From assembly GCA_900556585.1 (NCBI GenBank), contig USPD01000006.1, positions 1 through 53,850 on the forward strand: a stretch of 53,850 nucleotides of DNA, read 5' to 3'. The DNA comes from an uncultured Eggerthella sp. Lineage in GTDB: Bacteria > Actinomycetota > Coriobacteriia > Coriobacteriales > Eggerthellaceae. Within the stretch, counting starts at the first letter, position 1, and each line of letters opens with the position of its first letter. A program made the position numbers and the translations under genes. Shown here piece after piece: positions 25,583 to 33,735 of this stretch. The notes beneath the pieces were generated by a model that did not search any database, was not told the origin of the DNA, and saw only the letters and a list, made by a program, of their open reading frames with translations.

Positions 25583-26863
25583 CTACTTAAAGAATCCATC
25601 GTAGTTGTACATCTTTAACTGAGACTCAATCTTATTCATGGTATCCAACGCAACGCCAATCATAATCAAGATTGAAGTACCACCAAATGCCTGAATCAGA
25701 GCATTGTTAGTGAAGTAGAACAAAATTGATGGGACGACCGCAATTGCTGCAATAAATATTGCACCAGGCAAAATTACGTGACGCATCACATTTTTCAGAT
25801 ACGCAACAGTATTTGCACCAGGGCGAATACCTGGAATAAAGCCACCTTGGCGCTGCAAGTTTTCAGCAGTTTCAACGGGATTAAACACAATAGATGTGTA
25901 GAAATACGCGAAAAACACAATGAATACTGCAGTAAGGATCCAGTTAACCCAACCAGCAGAAATAGCATTAGAAACCATTGTCAACCAGTCTACGTTAAAC
26001 AAAGCCGCCAACTGAGCTGGGAAGTAAATCAAGCAACTTGCAAAGATGATCGGAATAACACCAGCAGCATTAATCTTGATAGGCAGATATGAATTCTGAC
26101 CACCCATCATACGACGACCCTGAATACGCTTTGCATAGCTAATCGGAATACGACGCTGAGCACGTTCGATAAAGATAATAGCTGGGATACAAAGCACAAC
26201 AACTACAAGGATCAAAATAGTTATTGCAAGACCCATTCCAAAGTCTGCATTCAGGTTGATCGACGAGAAAATAGCCGACGGAACTGAAGCAACAATGGAA
26301 ACGAAAATGATAAGAGACATGCCGTTGCCAACACCGCGTTGGGTAATTAGTTCACCCATCCACATGATAAGAGCAGTACCAACCACAAGAGTAAAGACAA
26401 CAAGAATGTCAGTTATGATTTCTGGTACAGCCGTGCTGAATACTACGCCATATGCCTGTGATTTAAACAGGAACAAATAGCCAATAGCATTGATAAGAGC
26501 AAGACCCAGGGTCAAGTAACGAGTTACTTGAGTAATACGACGCCTACCTGCTTCGCCTTCTCGATTCCAACGACCTACCGCAGGAATTACACCTTGCATT
26601 AACTGCATAATAATGGATGCAGTAATATAAGGCATGATACCTAGAGCGAATACCGAAAAGTTGGAAAGTGCACCACCTGTAAACAGGTCGAGCATAACCA
26701 TTCCAACGCCCTGTTCTGCGAACGAATCGGCAAACGCCCTGAAGGGAATGCCAGGCACAGGCAGATATGCGCCAAAACGGTAGAGCGCCAAGATGCCCAG
26801 AGTGAACAGGATTTTATTCCTGAGCTCTGGAACCTTAAACGCTTGTATCAGAGAACTTAGCAA
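25583..26863 (-). CDS. secY: Protein translocase subunit SecY
   Basis: A 426-residue translocon core with ten membrane helices. It opens LSSLIQAFKVPELRNKILFTLGILALYRFGAYLPVPGI and carries QLMQGVIPAVGRWNREGEAGRRRI, ERAQRRIPISYAKR (cytosolic loop C4) and the C-terminal LKMYNYDGFFK. It forms the SecYEG channel for export and membrane insertion. The start overlaps the rplO stop by 7 bases. Confidence 0.97.
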   Translation of the reverse strand: MLSSLIQAFKVPELRNKILFTLGILALYRFGAYLPVPGIPFRAFADSFAEQGVGMVMLDLFTGGALSNFSVFALGIMPYITASIIMQLMQGVIPAVGRWNREGEAGRRRITQVTRYLTLGLALINAIGYLFLFKSQAYGVVFSTAVPEIITDILVVFTLVVGTALIMWMGELITQRGVGNGMSLIIFVSIVASVPSAIFSSINLNADFGMGLAITILILVVVVLCIPAIIFIERAQRRIPISYAKRIQGRRMMGGQNSYLPIKINAAGVIPIIFASCLIYFPAQLAALFNVDWLTMVSNAISAGWVNWILTAVFIVFFAYFYTSIVFNPVETAENLQRQGGFIPGIRPGANTVAYLKNVMRHVILPGAIFIAAIAVVPSILFYFTNNALIQAFGGTSILIMIGVALDTMNKIESQLKMYNYDGFFK

Positions 26864-27306
26864 GGCTCTTCGACCTTTCCTCCAGCAGCCTCAATCTTTG
26901 CTTTAGCAGAAGCAGATACTTTATCAACCTTTACGGTTACAGCCTTAGTGATTTCGCCATCGCCAAGAACCTTTACCAAAGAGTTAGGATTCTTGATGAT
27001 ACCCTTAGCTGCTAAAGAATCGCCATCTACTACTTCCCCAGCCTCATAGTACTTTTCGATGCGGCTAACATTAACAGGAAGATATTCAACACGATTGATG
27101 TTGCGGAAACCTGGAAGTTTCGGCAAACGACGTGCGAGAGGGGTCTGACCACCCTCGAAACCTGCGCCCTTACCGCCACCAGAACGAGACTTCTGACCAT
27201 TCAAACCACGACCAGCAGTTTTGCCAGTACCAGAAGCTGGACCGCGACCAACACGCTTACGAGCCTTAGTTGAGCCTTCAGCAGGACGTAAATCCTTAAG
27301 TTCCAT
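26857..27306 (-). CDS. rplO: 50S ribosomal protein L15
   Basis: A 149-residue L15 with the N-terminal Gly/Arg/Lys-rich tail (KRVGRGPASGTGKTAGRGLNG, then GFEGGQTPLARRLPK) and the C-terminal globular domain. It begins its own transcription unit, a 5' leader with two hairpins and a promoter-like extended -10 element (27331-27406) behind two terminators. RBS AAAAGGAG. Confidence 0.97.
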   Translation of the reverse strand: MELKDLRPAEGSTKARKRVGRGPASGTGKTAGRGLNGQKSRSGGGKGAGFEGGQTPLARRLPKLPGFRNINRVEYLPVNVSRIEKYYEAGEVVDGDSLAAKGIIKNPNSLVKVLGDGEITKAVTVKVDKVSASAKAKIEAAGGKVEEPC

Positions 27307-27330
27307 GTTTTGTTTCTCCTTTTACGCTAT

Positions 27331-27406
27331 CCCTTTAGATGTTTAAAGGGGTCGGCAGCTCGCCGCCGACGAACTTACTGTAGACAAAAACTTTTGCCAT
27401 TATCGC
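27331..27406 (-). promoter_or_regulatory. Promoter-like element and structured leader of rplO-secY
   Basis: On the minus strand, TGCGATAAT (-10 GATAAT at 27399-27404 with an upstream TG) resembles an extended -10 promoter. No good -35 is seen. The predicted leader then has two perfect hairpins, GTCGGC/GCCGAC (27351-27356, 27365-27370) and CCCTTTA/TAAAGGG (27331-27337, 27344-27350), followed by the RBS. Autogenous control by a ribosomal protein is possible but not shown. Confidence 0.55.
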
Positions 27407-27408
27407 AC

Positions 27409-27481
27409 AAAAACGCACAAAGGTGCGCCGATAACCTTAGTATCTAAAAAAGGTGCGCTGCCCTAATTCGGAGCAGCGCAC
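27409..27481 (-). terminator. Tandem terminators between rpmD and rplO
   Basis: The first stem, GTGCGCTGC/GCAGCGCAC (27453-27461, 27473-27481), is followed in minus RNA by six Us (27446-27451). A second small stem, CGCAC/GTGCG (27414-27418, 27423-27427), is followed by five Us (27409-27413). Together they end the rplE-rpmD unit. Confidence 0.88.
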
Positions 27482-27490
27482 TTCTAAAAC

Positions 27491-27682
27491 TTAAAGTTCT
27501 TCAACCTCTACAAGGTGCTTTACTTTAAAGATCATGCCGCGCACTGCAGGATTATCAACCTGTTCTACGGTGCGACCAATTTTACCAAGACCAAGAGCCT
27601 TCAGGGTACGACCCTGATCGTATTTGTAACCGATGGAGCTCTTAACCTGGGTGATACGCAGAGTCTTCTTTGCATCAGCCAT
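27491..27682 (-). CDS. rpmD: 50S ribosomal protein L30
   Basis: A 63-residue L30 with KTLRITQVKSSIGYKYDQ, LKALGLGKIGRTVEQVDNPA and the C-terminal VKHLVEVEE, the usual bacterial short form. It lies 2 bases after rpsE and is the last gene before the tandem terminators. Confidence 0.96.
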   Translation of the reverse strand: MADAKKTLRITQVKSSIGYKYDQGRTLKALGLGKIGRTVEQVDNPAVRGMIFKVKHLVEVEEL

Positions 27683-27684
27683 TA

Positions 27685-28209
27685 TTAGTTCTCCTTCCAG
27701 CCGTAAATCTGAGAAACGGAGATACCGCGACGCTGAGCAACCTCTTCAGGGCTCTGCATGCTCTTAAGACCTTCAGCAGTTGCCTTAACGATGTTAAGAA
27801 CATTGTCGGTACCTAAAGACTTGCAGAATACGTCCTTTACACCAGCAAGCTCCATAACTGCACGAGCGGCGCCACCTGAGATAACACCAGTACCAGGAGC
27901 GGCAGGCTTAATCAGAACACGACCAGCACCATATTCACCAATGATATCGTGAGGAAGTGTACCAGCCTCAGTCAGAGGAACTTTGAACATATTCTTCTTT
28001 GCGTCTTCAACGCCCTTCTTGATTGCAGTAGGAACTTCCTGGGACTTGCCCATACCAATACCTACACGACCGTTGCTATCGCCAACTACAACGAGTGCAG
28101 TTAAAGCAAAACGACGACCACCTTTTACAACCTTAGAAACGCGGTTGATGTAGACAACGCGTTCCTGAAGTTCGGGAACACCTGCCTGGTTTTCAAGCTT
28201 TTTAGCCAT
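27685..28209 (-). CDS. rpsE: 30S ribosomal protein S5
   Basis: A 174-residue S5 with the double-stranded RNA-binding N-domain (VYINRVSKVVKGGRRFALTA, GDSNGRVGIGMGKSQEVPTA) and the C-domain (GTGVISGGAARAVMELAGV, KSLGTDNVLNIVKA). The ATG at 28209 is preferred because GGGAGGG lies 9 bases before it. A GTG six bases upstream is too close to that RBS. Confidence 0.96.
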   Translation of the reverse strand: MAKKLENQAGVPELQERVVYINRVSKVVKGGRRFALTALVVVGDSNGRVGIGMGKSQEVPTAIKKGVEDAKKNMFKVPLTEAGTLPHDIIGEYGAGRVLIKPAAPGTGVISGGAARAVMELAGVKDVFCKSLGTDNVLNIVKATAEGLKSMQSPEEVAQRRGISVSQIYGWKEN

Positions 28210-28225
28210 AGACACTAACCCTCCC

Positions 28226-28594
28226 TTAGAACTTCAGGCCTGCTTCACGAGCACCTTCAGCAACAGCTTTAATGCGACCGTGATACAAGTTACCACCGCG
28301 GTCAAATACAACCTCAGTGATTCCGTTTTCTTGTGCTTTCTTACCAATGAGTTCACCTAAAGCTTCAGCACCTTCAACAGTGCTACCACGCTTTTCGGTT
28401 GCTTTGAACTCTGGACCCAAGGTAGATACTGCACAGATAGTTTTACCTGCTACATCATCAATTACCTGAGCATACATATTTGCGTTAGAGCGCGTAATGC
28501 ACAAACGCGGACGAGTGGGCGTACCGGAAATCTTACCGCGAACGCGAGTATGACGACGACGAAGCCCAGCTTGTTTCTTTTGAAGTTTCTTCAT
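28226..28594 (-). CDS. rplR: 50S ribosomal protein L18
   Basis: A 122-residue L18 that binds 5S rRNA. It has RRRHTRVRGKISGTPTRPRL, the SNANMYAQVIDD strand, and the C-terminal VFDRGGNLYHGRIKAVAEGAR. It is co-transcribed between rplF and rpsE. Confidence 0.97.
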   Translation of the reverse strand: MKKLQKKQAGLRRRHTRVRGKISGTPTRPRLCITRSNANMYAQVIDDVAGKTICAVSTLGPEFKATEKRGSTVEGAEALGELIGKKAQENGITEVVFDRGGNLYHGRIKAVAEGAREAGLKF

Positions 28595-28626
28595 GAGTAA
28601 ATTCCCTTCGTTACAACGCTTCTGGA

Positions 28627-29169
28627 CTAGTCAGACTTAGCAGCCTTGCCAAGCTTACGACGCACATATTCACCTTCATAGCGAATACCCTTGCCCTTAT
28701 AAGGTTCAGGCTTACGCCAAGCACGAATATTTGCAGCAACCTGGCCAACTTGTTCTTTGCTGATACCCTTAACGATAATTTCGGTCTGGCTAGGAACCTC
28801 AAATGTGATGTTCTCAGGAGCCGGAACAACTACGGGATGAGAATAGCCGAGCTGCAGCTCAAGATCAGTACCCTTCAATGCGGCACGATAACCAACGCCT
28901 ACAAGCTCAAGCTTTTTTGAATAACCCTCAGATACACCAATAATCATGTTGTGAATGAGAGTACGAGTAAGACCATGAAGACTCTTAGCTTCGCGGCTAT
29001 CATCAGGACGCTCAACAATTACGTTGCCATCTTCAACCTTGATGGAAATGATGTCCTTAAAAGTGCGGGTTAATTCACCCTTACCACCCTTAACGGTAAC
29101 GGTAGAACCGTCAACAGTAACGTCAACACCGGAAGGAATGGCGACAGGCATTTTACCAATTCGAGACAT
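28627..29169 (-). CDS. rplF: 50S ribosomal protein L6
   Basis: A 180-residue L6 with both homologous domains. It starts MSRIGKMPVAIPSGVDV and contains the second-domain GYSHPVVVPAPENI and the C-terminal RAWRKPEPYKGKGIRY, which contacts 23S rRNA near the sarcin-ricin loop. Confidence 0.97.
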   Translation of the reverse strand: MSRIGKMPVAIPSGVDVTVDGSTVTVKGGKGELTRTFKDIISIKVEDGNVIVERPDDSREAKSLHGLTRTLIHNMIIGVSEGYSKKLELVGVGYRAALKGTDLELQLGYSHPVVVPAPENITFEVPSQTEIIVKGISKEQVGQVAANIRAWRKPEPYKGKGIRYEGEYVRRKLGKAAKSD

Positions 29170-29185
29170 ATTCGCTCCTTCCTTT

Positions 29186-29584
29186 CTACCAGATGTAAGC
29201 GATCACTTCGCCGCCGATGCCAGCTTTACGTGCATCGCGGTCAGCCATAACGCCCTTGCTCGTAGAAATTACAGCAGTACCAAGACCACCAAGAACGCGA
29301 GGCAGCTCATCTTTGCCAGCATAAATACGAAGACCAGGCTTAGAAATACGCTTCAAGCCGCGGATCGTACGAGCTTTCTTGTCACCATACTTGAGAGTGA
29401 TGGTCAAGATATCGCGTGGAGTTGCCTCTTCGATATCAAAACCAGCAATGTAGCCCTCTTCATGCATGATGCGTGCAATTTCAACAAGCTTTTTGCTAGA
29501 CGGCATGGAAACCGTCGGCTTGCCTGCAGAGTTAGCATTACGCACACGCGTAAGCATATCTGCAATAGGATCGTTCATGCTCAT
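29186..29584 (-). CDS. rpsH: 30S ribosomal protein S8
   Basis: A 132-residue S8 with DPIADMLTRVRNANSAGK and the C-terminal RNA-binding STSKGVMADRDARKAGIGGE. The ATG at 29584 follows AAAGGAGA. The frame is open to 29632, but that extension has no RBS or homology. S8 is the classical autoregulator of the spc operon, relevant to the structured leader before rplE. Confidence 0.96.
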   Translation of the reverse strand: MSMNDPIADMLTRVRNANSAGKPTVSMPSSKKLVEIARIMHEEGYIAGFDIEEATPRDILTITLKYGDKKARTIRGLKRISKPGLRIYAGKDELPRVLGGLGTAVISTSKGVMADRDARKAGIGGEVIAYIW

Positions 29585-29693
29585 TGTTGTGTTTCTCCTT
29601 TGTTCATGATGAGACGAAAAGCCGGTTCGCATACGCCCTTAACGTACACGCCTTGACTTTCGACACTCAGACACGTGACTAAACTTCTAATTC

Positions 29694-29879
29694 TTACCAG
29701 GAAGCTTTGGTCACGCCGGGCAGTTCGCCTTTGTTTGCAAGCTCACGAAGGCAGACACGGCACAGACCGAACTTACGGTAGTACGCACGAGGGCGACCAC
29801 AGCGAGCGCAGCGATTGTGCTGGCGTGTCGAGAACTTCGGCTCTCGCTTTGACTTGGCGATCATCGATTTCTTAGCCAT
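29694..29879 (-). CDS. rpsN: 30S ribosomal protein S14, type Z
   Basis: A 61-residue zinc-binding S14 with C-x2-C...C-x2-C (CARCGRPRAYYRKFGLCRVC), the Zn-dependent short form. It sits in the standard place between rplE and rpsH. Confidence 0.97.
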   Translation of the reverse strand: MAKKSMIAKSKREPKFSTRQHNRCARCGRPRAYYRKFGLCRVCLRELANKGELPGVTKASW

Positions 29880-29925
29880 TCAAAATCCTTCTTTCTTATA
29901 ACCAATTCTCAACTTATATGAGAAT

Positions 29926-30477
29926 TTAGTTTTCTTTTTTGAACGGGAAGCCCATAGCATCCATAAGTGCTTTAGCGGCTTCATTGGTTTCTGCAGTAGT
30001 TACAAACGTGATGTCCATACCACGAGTGTGATCAATCTGATCGTATTCAATTTCAGGGAAGATAAGCTGCTCGGTAAGACCCATGGTGTAATTGCCACGA
30101 CCATCAAAGCTCTTAGGATTGCAACCGCGGAAGTCACGAACACGAGGAAGAGCCATAGACATCAAGCGGTCAAAGAACTCCCACATACGGTCACCACGAA
30201 GGGTTACCTTACAACCAATTGCCTGACCTTCACGCAGATGGAAACCAGCGATGGATTTCTTAGCGCGGGTAACCATAGGCTGCTGACCAGTGATGGTACG
30301 AAGATCAGAAATAGCTCCATCAAGCAATTTCTTGTCGCCTGCAGCGCGACCTACACCCATGTTCACAACGATTTTCTCAAAACGAGGAACCTGATTAACA
30401 TTGGTGCATTCAAGCTCTTTATAAAGCTTTGGAGCAACTTCGTTTACGTACTTTTCCTTCAAACGAGGAGTAGCCAT
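29926..30477 (-). CDS. rplE: 50S ribosomal protein L5
   Basis: A 183-residue L5 (5S rRNA-binding) with IVVNMGVGRAAGDKKLL, ITGQQPMVTRAKKSIAGFHL, MWEFFDRLMSMALPRVRDFR and GMDITFVTTAETNEAA. The ATG at 30477 follows AAAGGT and gives the standard N-terminus. The upstream frame to 30510 is not supported. It begins a separate transcription unit after the rplX terminator. Confidence 0.96.
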   Translation of the reverse strand: MATPRLKEKYVNEVAPKLYKELECTNVNQVPRFEKIVVNMGVGRAAGDKKLLDGAISDLRTITGQQPMVTRAKKSIAGFHLREGQAIGCKVTLRGDRMWEFFDRLMSMALPRVRDFRGCNPKSFDGRGNYTMGLTEQLIFPEIEYDQIDHTRGMDITFVTTAETNEAAKALMDAMGFPFKKEN

Positions 30478-30525
30478 TTTTGTTTTTACCTTTCTCGATG
30501 AATTAAACACAGGATTTCCGACCCT

Positions 30526-30607
30526 GCGTCCCCAGCTTTGCCGGGGTCATAGACGCATTTAGCGCACCCAAAGACGAAACCATACAGGAATACATACTCT
30601 AGGTCAA
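30526..30607 (-). promoter_or_regulatory. Promoter and structured leader of the rplE unit
   Basis: The minus-strand -35 TTGACC (30602-30607), a 17-base spacer and -10 TATGGT (30579-30584) form a good promoter match. About 20 bases downstream the predicted RNA folds into a stem GCGTC/GACGC (30526-30556) enclosing CCCCGGC/GCTGGGG with loop AAA. In E. coli the S8 operator of the spc operon lies at rplE, so a ribosomal-protein-binding leader is a reasonable guess. Confidence 0.65.
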
Positions 30608-30696
30608 CCTATACGCCAAAACCACACACGGTATTCTTAACTGAAAATCATGTGTGGTTATTGATTTAGTAATGTGCTTTTGCGAGCTTTATTAGT

Positions 30697-30730
30697 AAAA
30701 ATTCCGATTGCTCCCAAAAAGCAATCGGAA
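30697..30730 (-). terminator. Rho-independent terminator after rplX
   Basis: TTCCGATTGC (30702-30711) pairs perfectly with GCAATCGGAA (30721-30730). Five Us follow in minus RNA. It lies 6 bases beyond the rplX stop and splits rplX from rplE, which are normally contiguous. Confidence 0.92.
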
Positions 30731-30735
30731 TCAAA

Positions 30736-31053
30736 TTAATCAATGTCAGCGCCGCACTTTTTGCATACGCGAATCTTTTTACCATTTTCACGCTTAACGT
30801 TTACACGAGTAGCTTCTTTGCAAGAAGGGCAAATAAGAGCCACGTTAGAGACATGAATAGGAGCTTCCATTGAAGCAATGCCACCTTCAGGGTTTGCCTG
30901 AGTAGGACGCATTGCCTTTTTAATAATGTTTACTTTCTCAACGGTGACACGCTGGCTTTGAGGCTTAGTGGAAAGAACGGTGCCTTCAGCGCCACGATCC
31001 TTACCGGTTAAAACCTTTACCTTGTCACCTGTTTTGATGTTCATCTTTGCCAT
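30736..31053 (-). CDS. rplX: 50S ribosomal protein L24
   Basis: A 105-residue L24 with a KOW motif (TGDKVKVLTGKDRGAEGTVL), VEKVNIIKKAMRPTQ, and a C-terminal zinc-like C-x2-C pair set (CPSC...CKKC). It is the last gene of the rplB unit. A terminator follows immediately. Confidence 0.96.
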   Translation of the reverse strand: MAKMNIKTGDKVKVLTGKDRGAEGTVLSTKPQSQRVTVEKVNIIKKAMRPTQANPEGGIASMEAPIHVSNVALICPSCKEATRVNVKRENGKKIRVCKKCGADID

Positions 31054-31065
31054 GAATTGTTCCTC

Positions 31066-31434
31066 CTACAGCGTTTCCGGTGCCAAGGACACGATCTTCA
31101 TGTACTTCTTCTCGCGAAGTTCACGAGCTACAGGACCGAAGATACGAGTACCACGGGGAGCGCCGTTGGCATCAATCAGCACGGCTGCATTCTGGTCGAA
31201 CTTAATATAGCTGCCGTCTTCACGACGAACTTCTTTCTTTACGCGTACTACTACGCAGCGGACGACATCGCCCTTTTTAACGCTGCCGTTAGGCATAGCC
31301 TCTTTAACGCTGCATACGATGACATCACCCAGGCCTGCGTAACGGCGCTTAGAGCCGCCCAGAACCTTGATGCACTGCACCTTGCGAGCGCCAGAGTTAT
31401 CAGCGACGGCGAGCATGCTCTGCATTTGAATCAT
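31066..31434 (-). CDS. rplN: 50S ribosomal protein L14
   Basis: A 122-residue L14 with MIQMQSMLAVADNSGARKVQ, IKVLGGSKRRYAGLGDVIV and the C-terminal GTRIFGPVARELREK. Standard length and position. Confidence 0.97.
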   Translation of the reverse strand: MIQMQSMLAVADNSGARKVQCIKVLGGSKRRYAGLGDVIVCSVKEAMPNGSVKKGDVVRCVVVRVKKEVRREDGSYIKFDQNAAVLIDANGAPRGTRIFGPVARELREKKYMKIVSLAPETL

Positions 31435-31470
31435 ATGCTTATCCCTTTCGATGCTTTCAAGTAAGAAAAC

Positions 31471-31731
31471 TTACTTGGCCTTCTCAACGATGTCGAGAAG
31501 ACGCCAACGCTTCATCTTAGACAGCGGGCGAGTTTCCATAATAGTTACGGTATCGCCCACACCAGCTTCATTGTTCTGGTCGTGAGCATGGAACTTCTTA
31601 GTAGAGTTAACCATTTTACCGTATACAGGATGTGGCTTGCGTTCGTGAACTTGCACAACGCAAGTCTTATCGCCAGAAATGCTTACTACAACACCCTGAC
31701 GGACTTTACGAGAATTACGTTCTTCACTCAT
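31471..31731 (-). CDS. rpsQ: 30S ribosomal protein S17
   Basis: An 86-residue S17 with RQGVVVSISGDKTCVVQV, HPVYGKMVNSTKKFHAHD and GDTVTIMETRPLSKMKRWRL. The ATG at 31731 is chosen because AGGAAGG lies 10 bases before it. The TTG at 31740 is almost on the RBS. Confidence 0.96.
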   Translation of the reverse strand: MSEERNSRKVRQGVVVSISGDKTCVVQVHERKPHPVYGKMVNSTKKFHAHDQNNEAGVGDTVTIMETRPLSKMKRWRLLDIVEKAK

Positions 31732-31757
31732 GCTATTCAAACCTTCCTAGTCGAGCC

Positions 31758-31961
31758 TTAAGCCTGAACAGCCTTGAGCTCGCGGTCACGCATCTCGGTC
31801 TGGATGCGAGCGATGTCTTTCTTGACCTGCTTGATGCGAGCGGTGTTGTCCAACTGGCCAGTAGCCATCTGGAAGCGCAGGTTAAAAAGCTCTGCACGTG
31901 CTTCCTTTAACTTAGCCTGCAGATCTTCACCTGAAAGATTCCTGATCTCTGCTGCTTTCAT
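31758..31961 (-). CDS. rpmC: 50S ribosomal protein L29
   Basis: A 67-residue two-helix L29 with AAEIRNLSGEDLQAKLKEAR and FNLRFQMATGQLDNTARIK. It sits at the polypeptide exit tunnel. Its ATG abuts the rplP stop. Confidence 0.96.
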   Translation of the reverse strand: MKAAEIRNLSGEDLQAKLKEARAELFNLRFQMATGQLDNTARIKQVKKDIARIQTEMRDRELKAVQA

Positions 31962-32384
31962 TTACTCCTGCCCTTCTGCCTCGCGCTTAACGATCTTGCA
32001 CTTGATGGGCAACTTATTGATTGCGAGACGGAGTGCATCACGTGCAGTTTCTTCATCAACGCCATCAATTTCAAACATAATGCGGCCGGGCTTTACTACT
32101 GCTACCCAACCCTCTGGGTTACCCTTACCTTTACCCATTCGAGTTTCAGCAGGCTTCTGCGTGATGGGCTTGTCGGGGAAGATCGTGATCCAAACATTAC
32201 CAGTACGGTTCATACGACGGGTCATAGCGATACGAGCAGCCTCGATCTGGCGGTTAGTGATCCAATGGCGATCCAGAGCCTGAATGCCCCAGGTGCCGTG
32301 ATTCAAAGTGGTACCGCCCTTAGCGTTACCCTTCATAGAACCACGCTGGACCTTGCGGTGCTTAACGCGCTTAGGTACCAACAT
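31962..32384 (-). CDS. rplP: 50S ribosomal protein L16
   Basis: A 140-residue L16 with MLVPKRVKHRKVQRGSMKG, QIEAARIAMTR and FPDKPITQKPAETRMGKGKG. It overlaps the rpsC stop by one base. Confidence 0.97.
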   Translation of the reverse strand: MLVPKRVKHRKVQRGSMKGNAKGGTTLNHGTWGIQALDRHWITNRQIEAARIAMTRRMNRTGNVWITIFPDKPITQKPAETRMGKGKGNPEGWVAVVKPGRIMFEIDGVDEETARDALRLAINKLPIKCKIVKREAEGQE

Positions 32385-33094
32385 TATTTATCACCCCTAT
32401 CGTTGTTGCGACGGCCGCGACGGTTGGGACGAGAAGAGCCTTCGAGTGCAGGCTGTGGAGCCTTTTGTCCAGGAAGAACTTCACCGTGGTATACCCATAC
32501 CTGGATACCAATAGAACCCATGGTAGTTGCGGCAGTAGAAAAACCATAGTCAATCTTTGCACGAAGAGTATGCAGAGGTACACGACCTTCACGATACCAT
32601 TCGCGGCGGCTCATTTCTGCGCCACCAAGACGACCTGCGCACTGAATACGAATACCCTTTGCGCCGGACTTACGAGCAGATTGAACAGCCTTGCGCATTG
32701 CACGACGGAATGCAACACGGTTTTCCAACTGTTCTGCAATAGACTGAGCAATGAGATTTGCATCGAGTTCTGGACGCTTAACCTCTACAACCTCAACAGA
32801 AACGGTACCGTTTGCAATCTGGTTAAGCTTCTTACGAAGAGCGTCAACTTCTGCGCCCTTCTTACCAATAACAACGCCAGGACGAGAAGTGGTAATGATT
32901 ACCTTAATCTTGTCGCCAGCGCGTTCAATCTCTACGCGAGAAACGGCTGCATGGGCAAGCTGCTTTTCTAAGAACTTGCGAATCTCAAGGTCATTTTCAA
33001 GGTTCTTCGCATAGTCCTTGTCGGAATACCAGCGGCTACGCCAATCTTCAGTAACACCAAGACGGAAACCGGTGGGGCTTACTTTCTGACCCAT
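32384..33094 (-). CDS. rpsC: 30S ribosomal protein S3
   Basis: A 236-residue S3 with an N-terminal block MGQKVSPTGFRLGVTEDWRS, the KH domain (RPGVVIGKKGAEVDALRKKL) and the C-domain (KGIRIQCAGRLGGAEMSR). The basic tail ends RPNRRGRRNNDRGDK. Confidence 0.97.
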   Translation of the reverse strand: MGQKVSPTGFRLGVTEDWRSRWYSDKDYAKNLENDLEIRKFLEKQLAHAAVSRVEIERAGDKIKVIITTSRPGVVIGKKGAEVDALRKKLNQIANGTVSVEVVEVKRPELDANLIAQSIAEQLENRVAFRRAMRKAVQSARKSGAKGIRIQCAGRLGGAEMSRREWYREGRVPLHTLRAKIDYGFSTAATTMGSIGIQVWVYHGEVLPGQKAPQPALEGSSRPNRRGRRNNDRGDK

Positions 33095-33095
33095 A

Positions 33096-33437
33096 CTATG
33101 CCTCCTCTCGAGTTGCTACGATGACAGTGATGTGGCTGGTGCGCTTACGAATGCGCGATGCGGAACCCTTTGCACGTGGACGAATGCGCTTCAAGGTTGG
33201 GCCTTCGTCTGCGAAGCATGCTTTAACAACCAAGTTGTCTGGGTTGCCAGCACCCTTCTGTGCTGCATTAGCAACAGCGGAGTTCAGAGTTTTCTCAACT
33301 ACTTCTGCAACTGCGCGGTTGGTGAAACGCAGGGTTTCCTGTGCGGCTACAACATCTTTGCCGCGGATTTGATCGAGCACGATACGCGCCTTACGGGGCG
33401 AAACGCGCACATAGCGAGCGATTGCTTTAGCTTCCAT
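33096..33437 (-). CDS. rplV: 50S ribosomal protein L22
   Basis: A 113-residue L22 with ARYVRVSPRKARIVLDQIRG, NAAQKG and the tunnel-lining hairpin PTLKRIRPRAKGSASRIRKR before TSHITVIV. Confidence 0.97.
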   Translation of the reverse strand: MEAKAIARYVRVSPRKARIVLDQIRGKDVVAAQETLRFTNRAVAEVVEKTLNSAVANAAQKGAGNPDNLVVKACFADEGPTLKRIRPRAKGSASRIRKRTSHITVIVATREEA

Positions 33438-33450
33438 GTTTCACCCTTTC

Positions 33451-33708
33451 TTACTTATCGTGACCACGGAAGGTACGGGTTGGTGCAAATTCGCCCAACT
33501 TGTGTCCAACCATGGACTCGGTTACATAAACTGGTACATGCTTGCGACCATCATGCACAGCGATGGTATGACCAACCATCTCTGGGAAAATGGTGGAAGA
33601 ACGTGACCAAGTTTTGATGACATTCTTTTCGCCTGCTTCGTTCATCGCCACGATGCGACTGAGAAGGCGAGGTTCCACGTATGGACCTTTTTTCAAACTT
33701 CTGCTCAA
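33451..33708 (-). CDS. rpsS: 30S ribosomal protein S19
   Basis: An 85-residue S19 starting MSRSLKKGPYVEPRLLSRI with WSRSSTIFPEMVGHTIAVHD and the C-terminal LGEFAPTRTFRGHDK. Confidence 0.97.
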   Translation of the reverse strand: MSRSLKKGPYVEPRLLSRIVAMNEAGEKNVIKTWSRSSTIFPEMVGHTIAVHDGRKHVPVYVTESMVGHKLGEFAPTRTFRGHDK

Positions 33709-33735
33709 TGTTTCTCCTTAAGCGATCGGGCGCTT

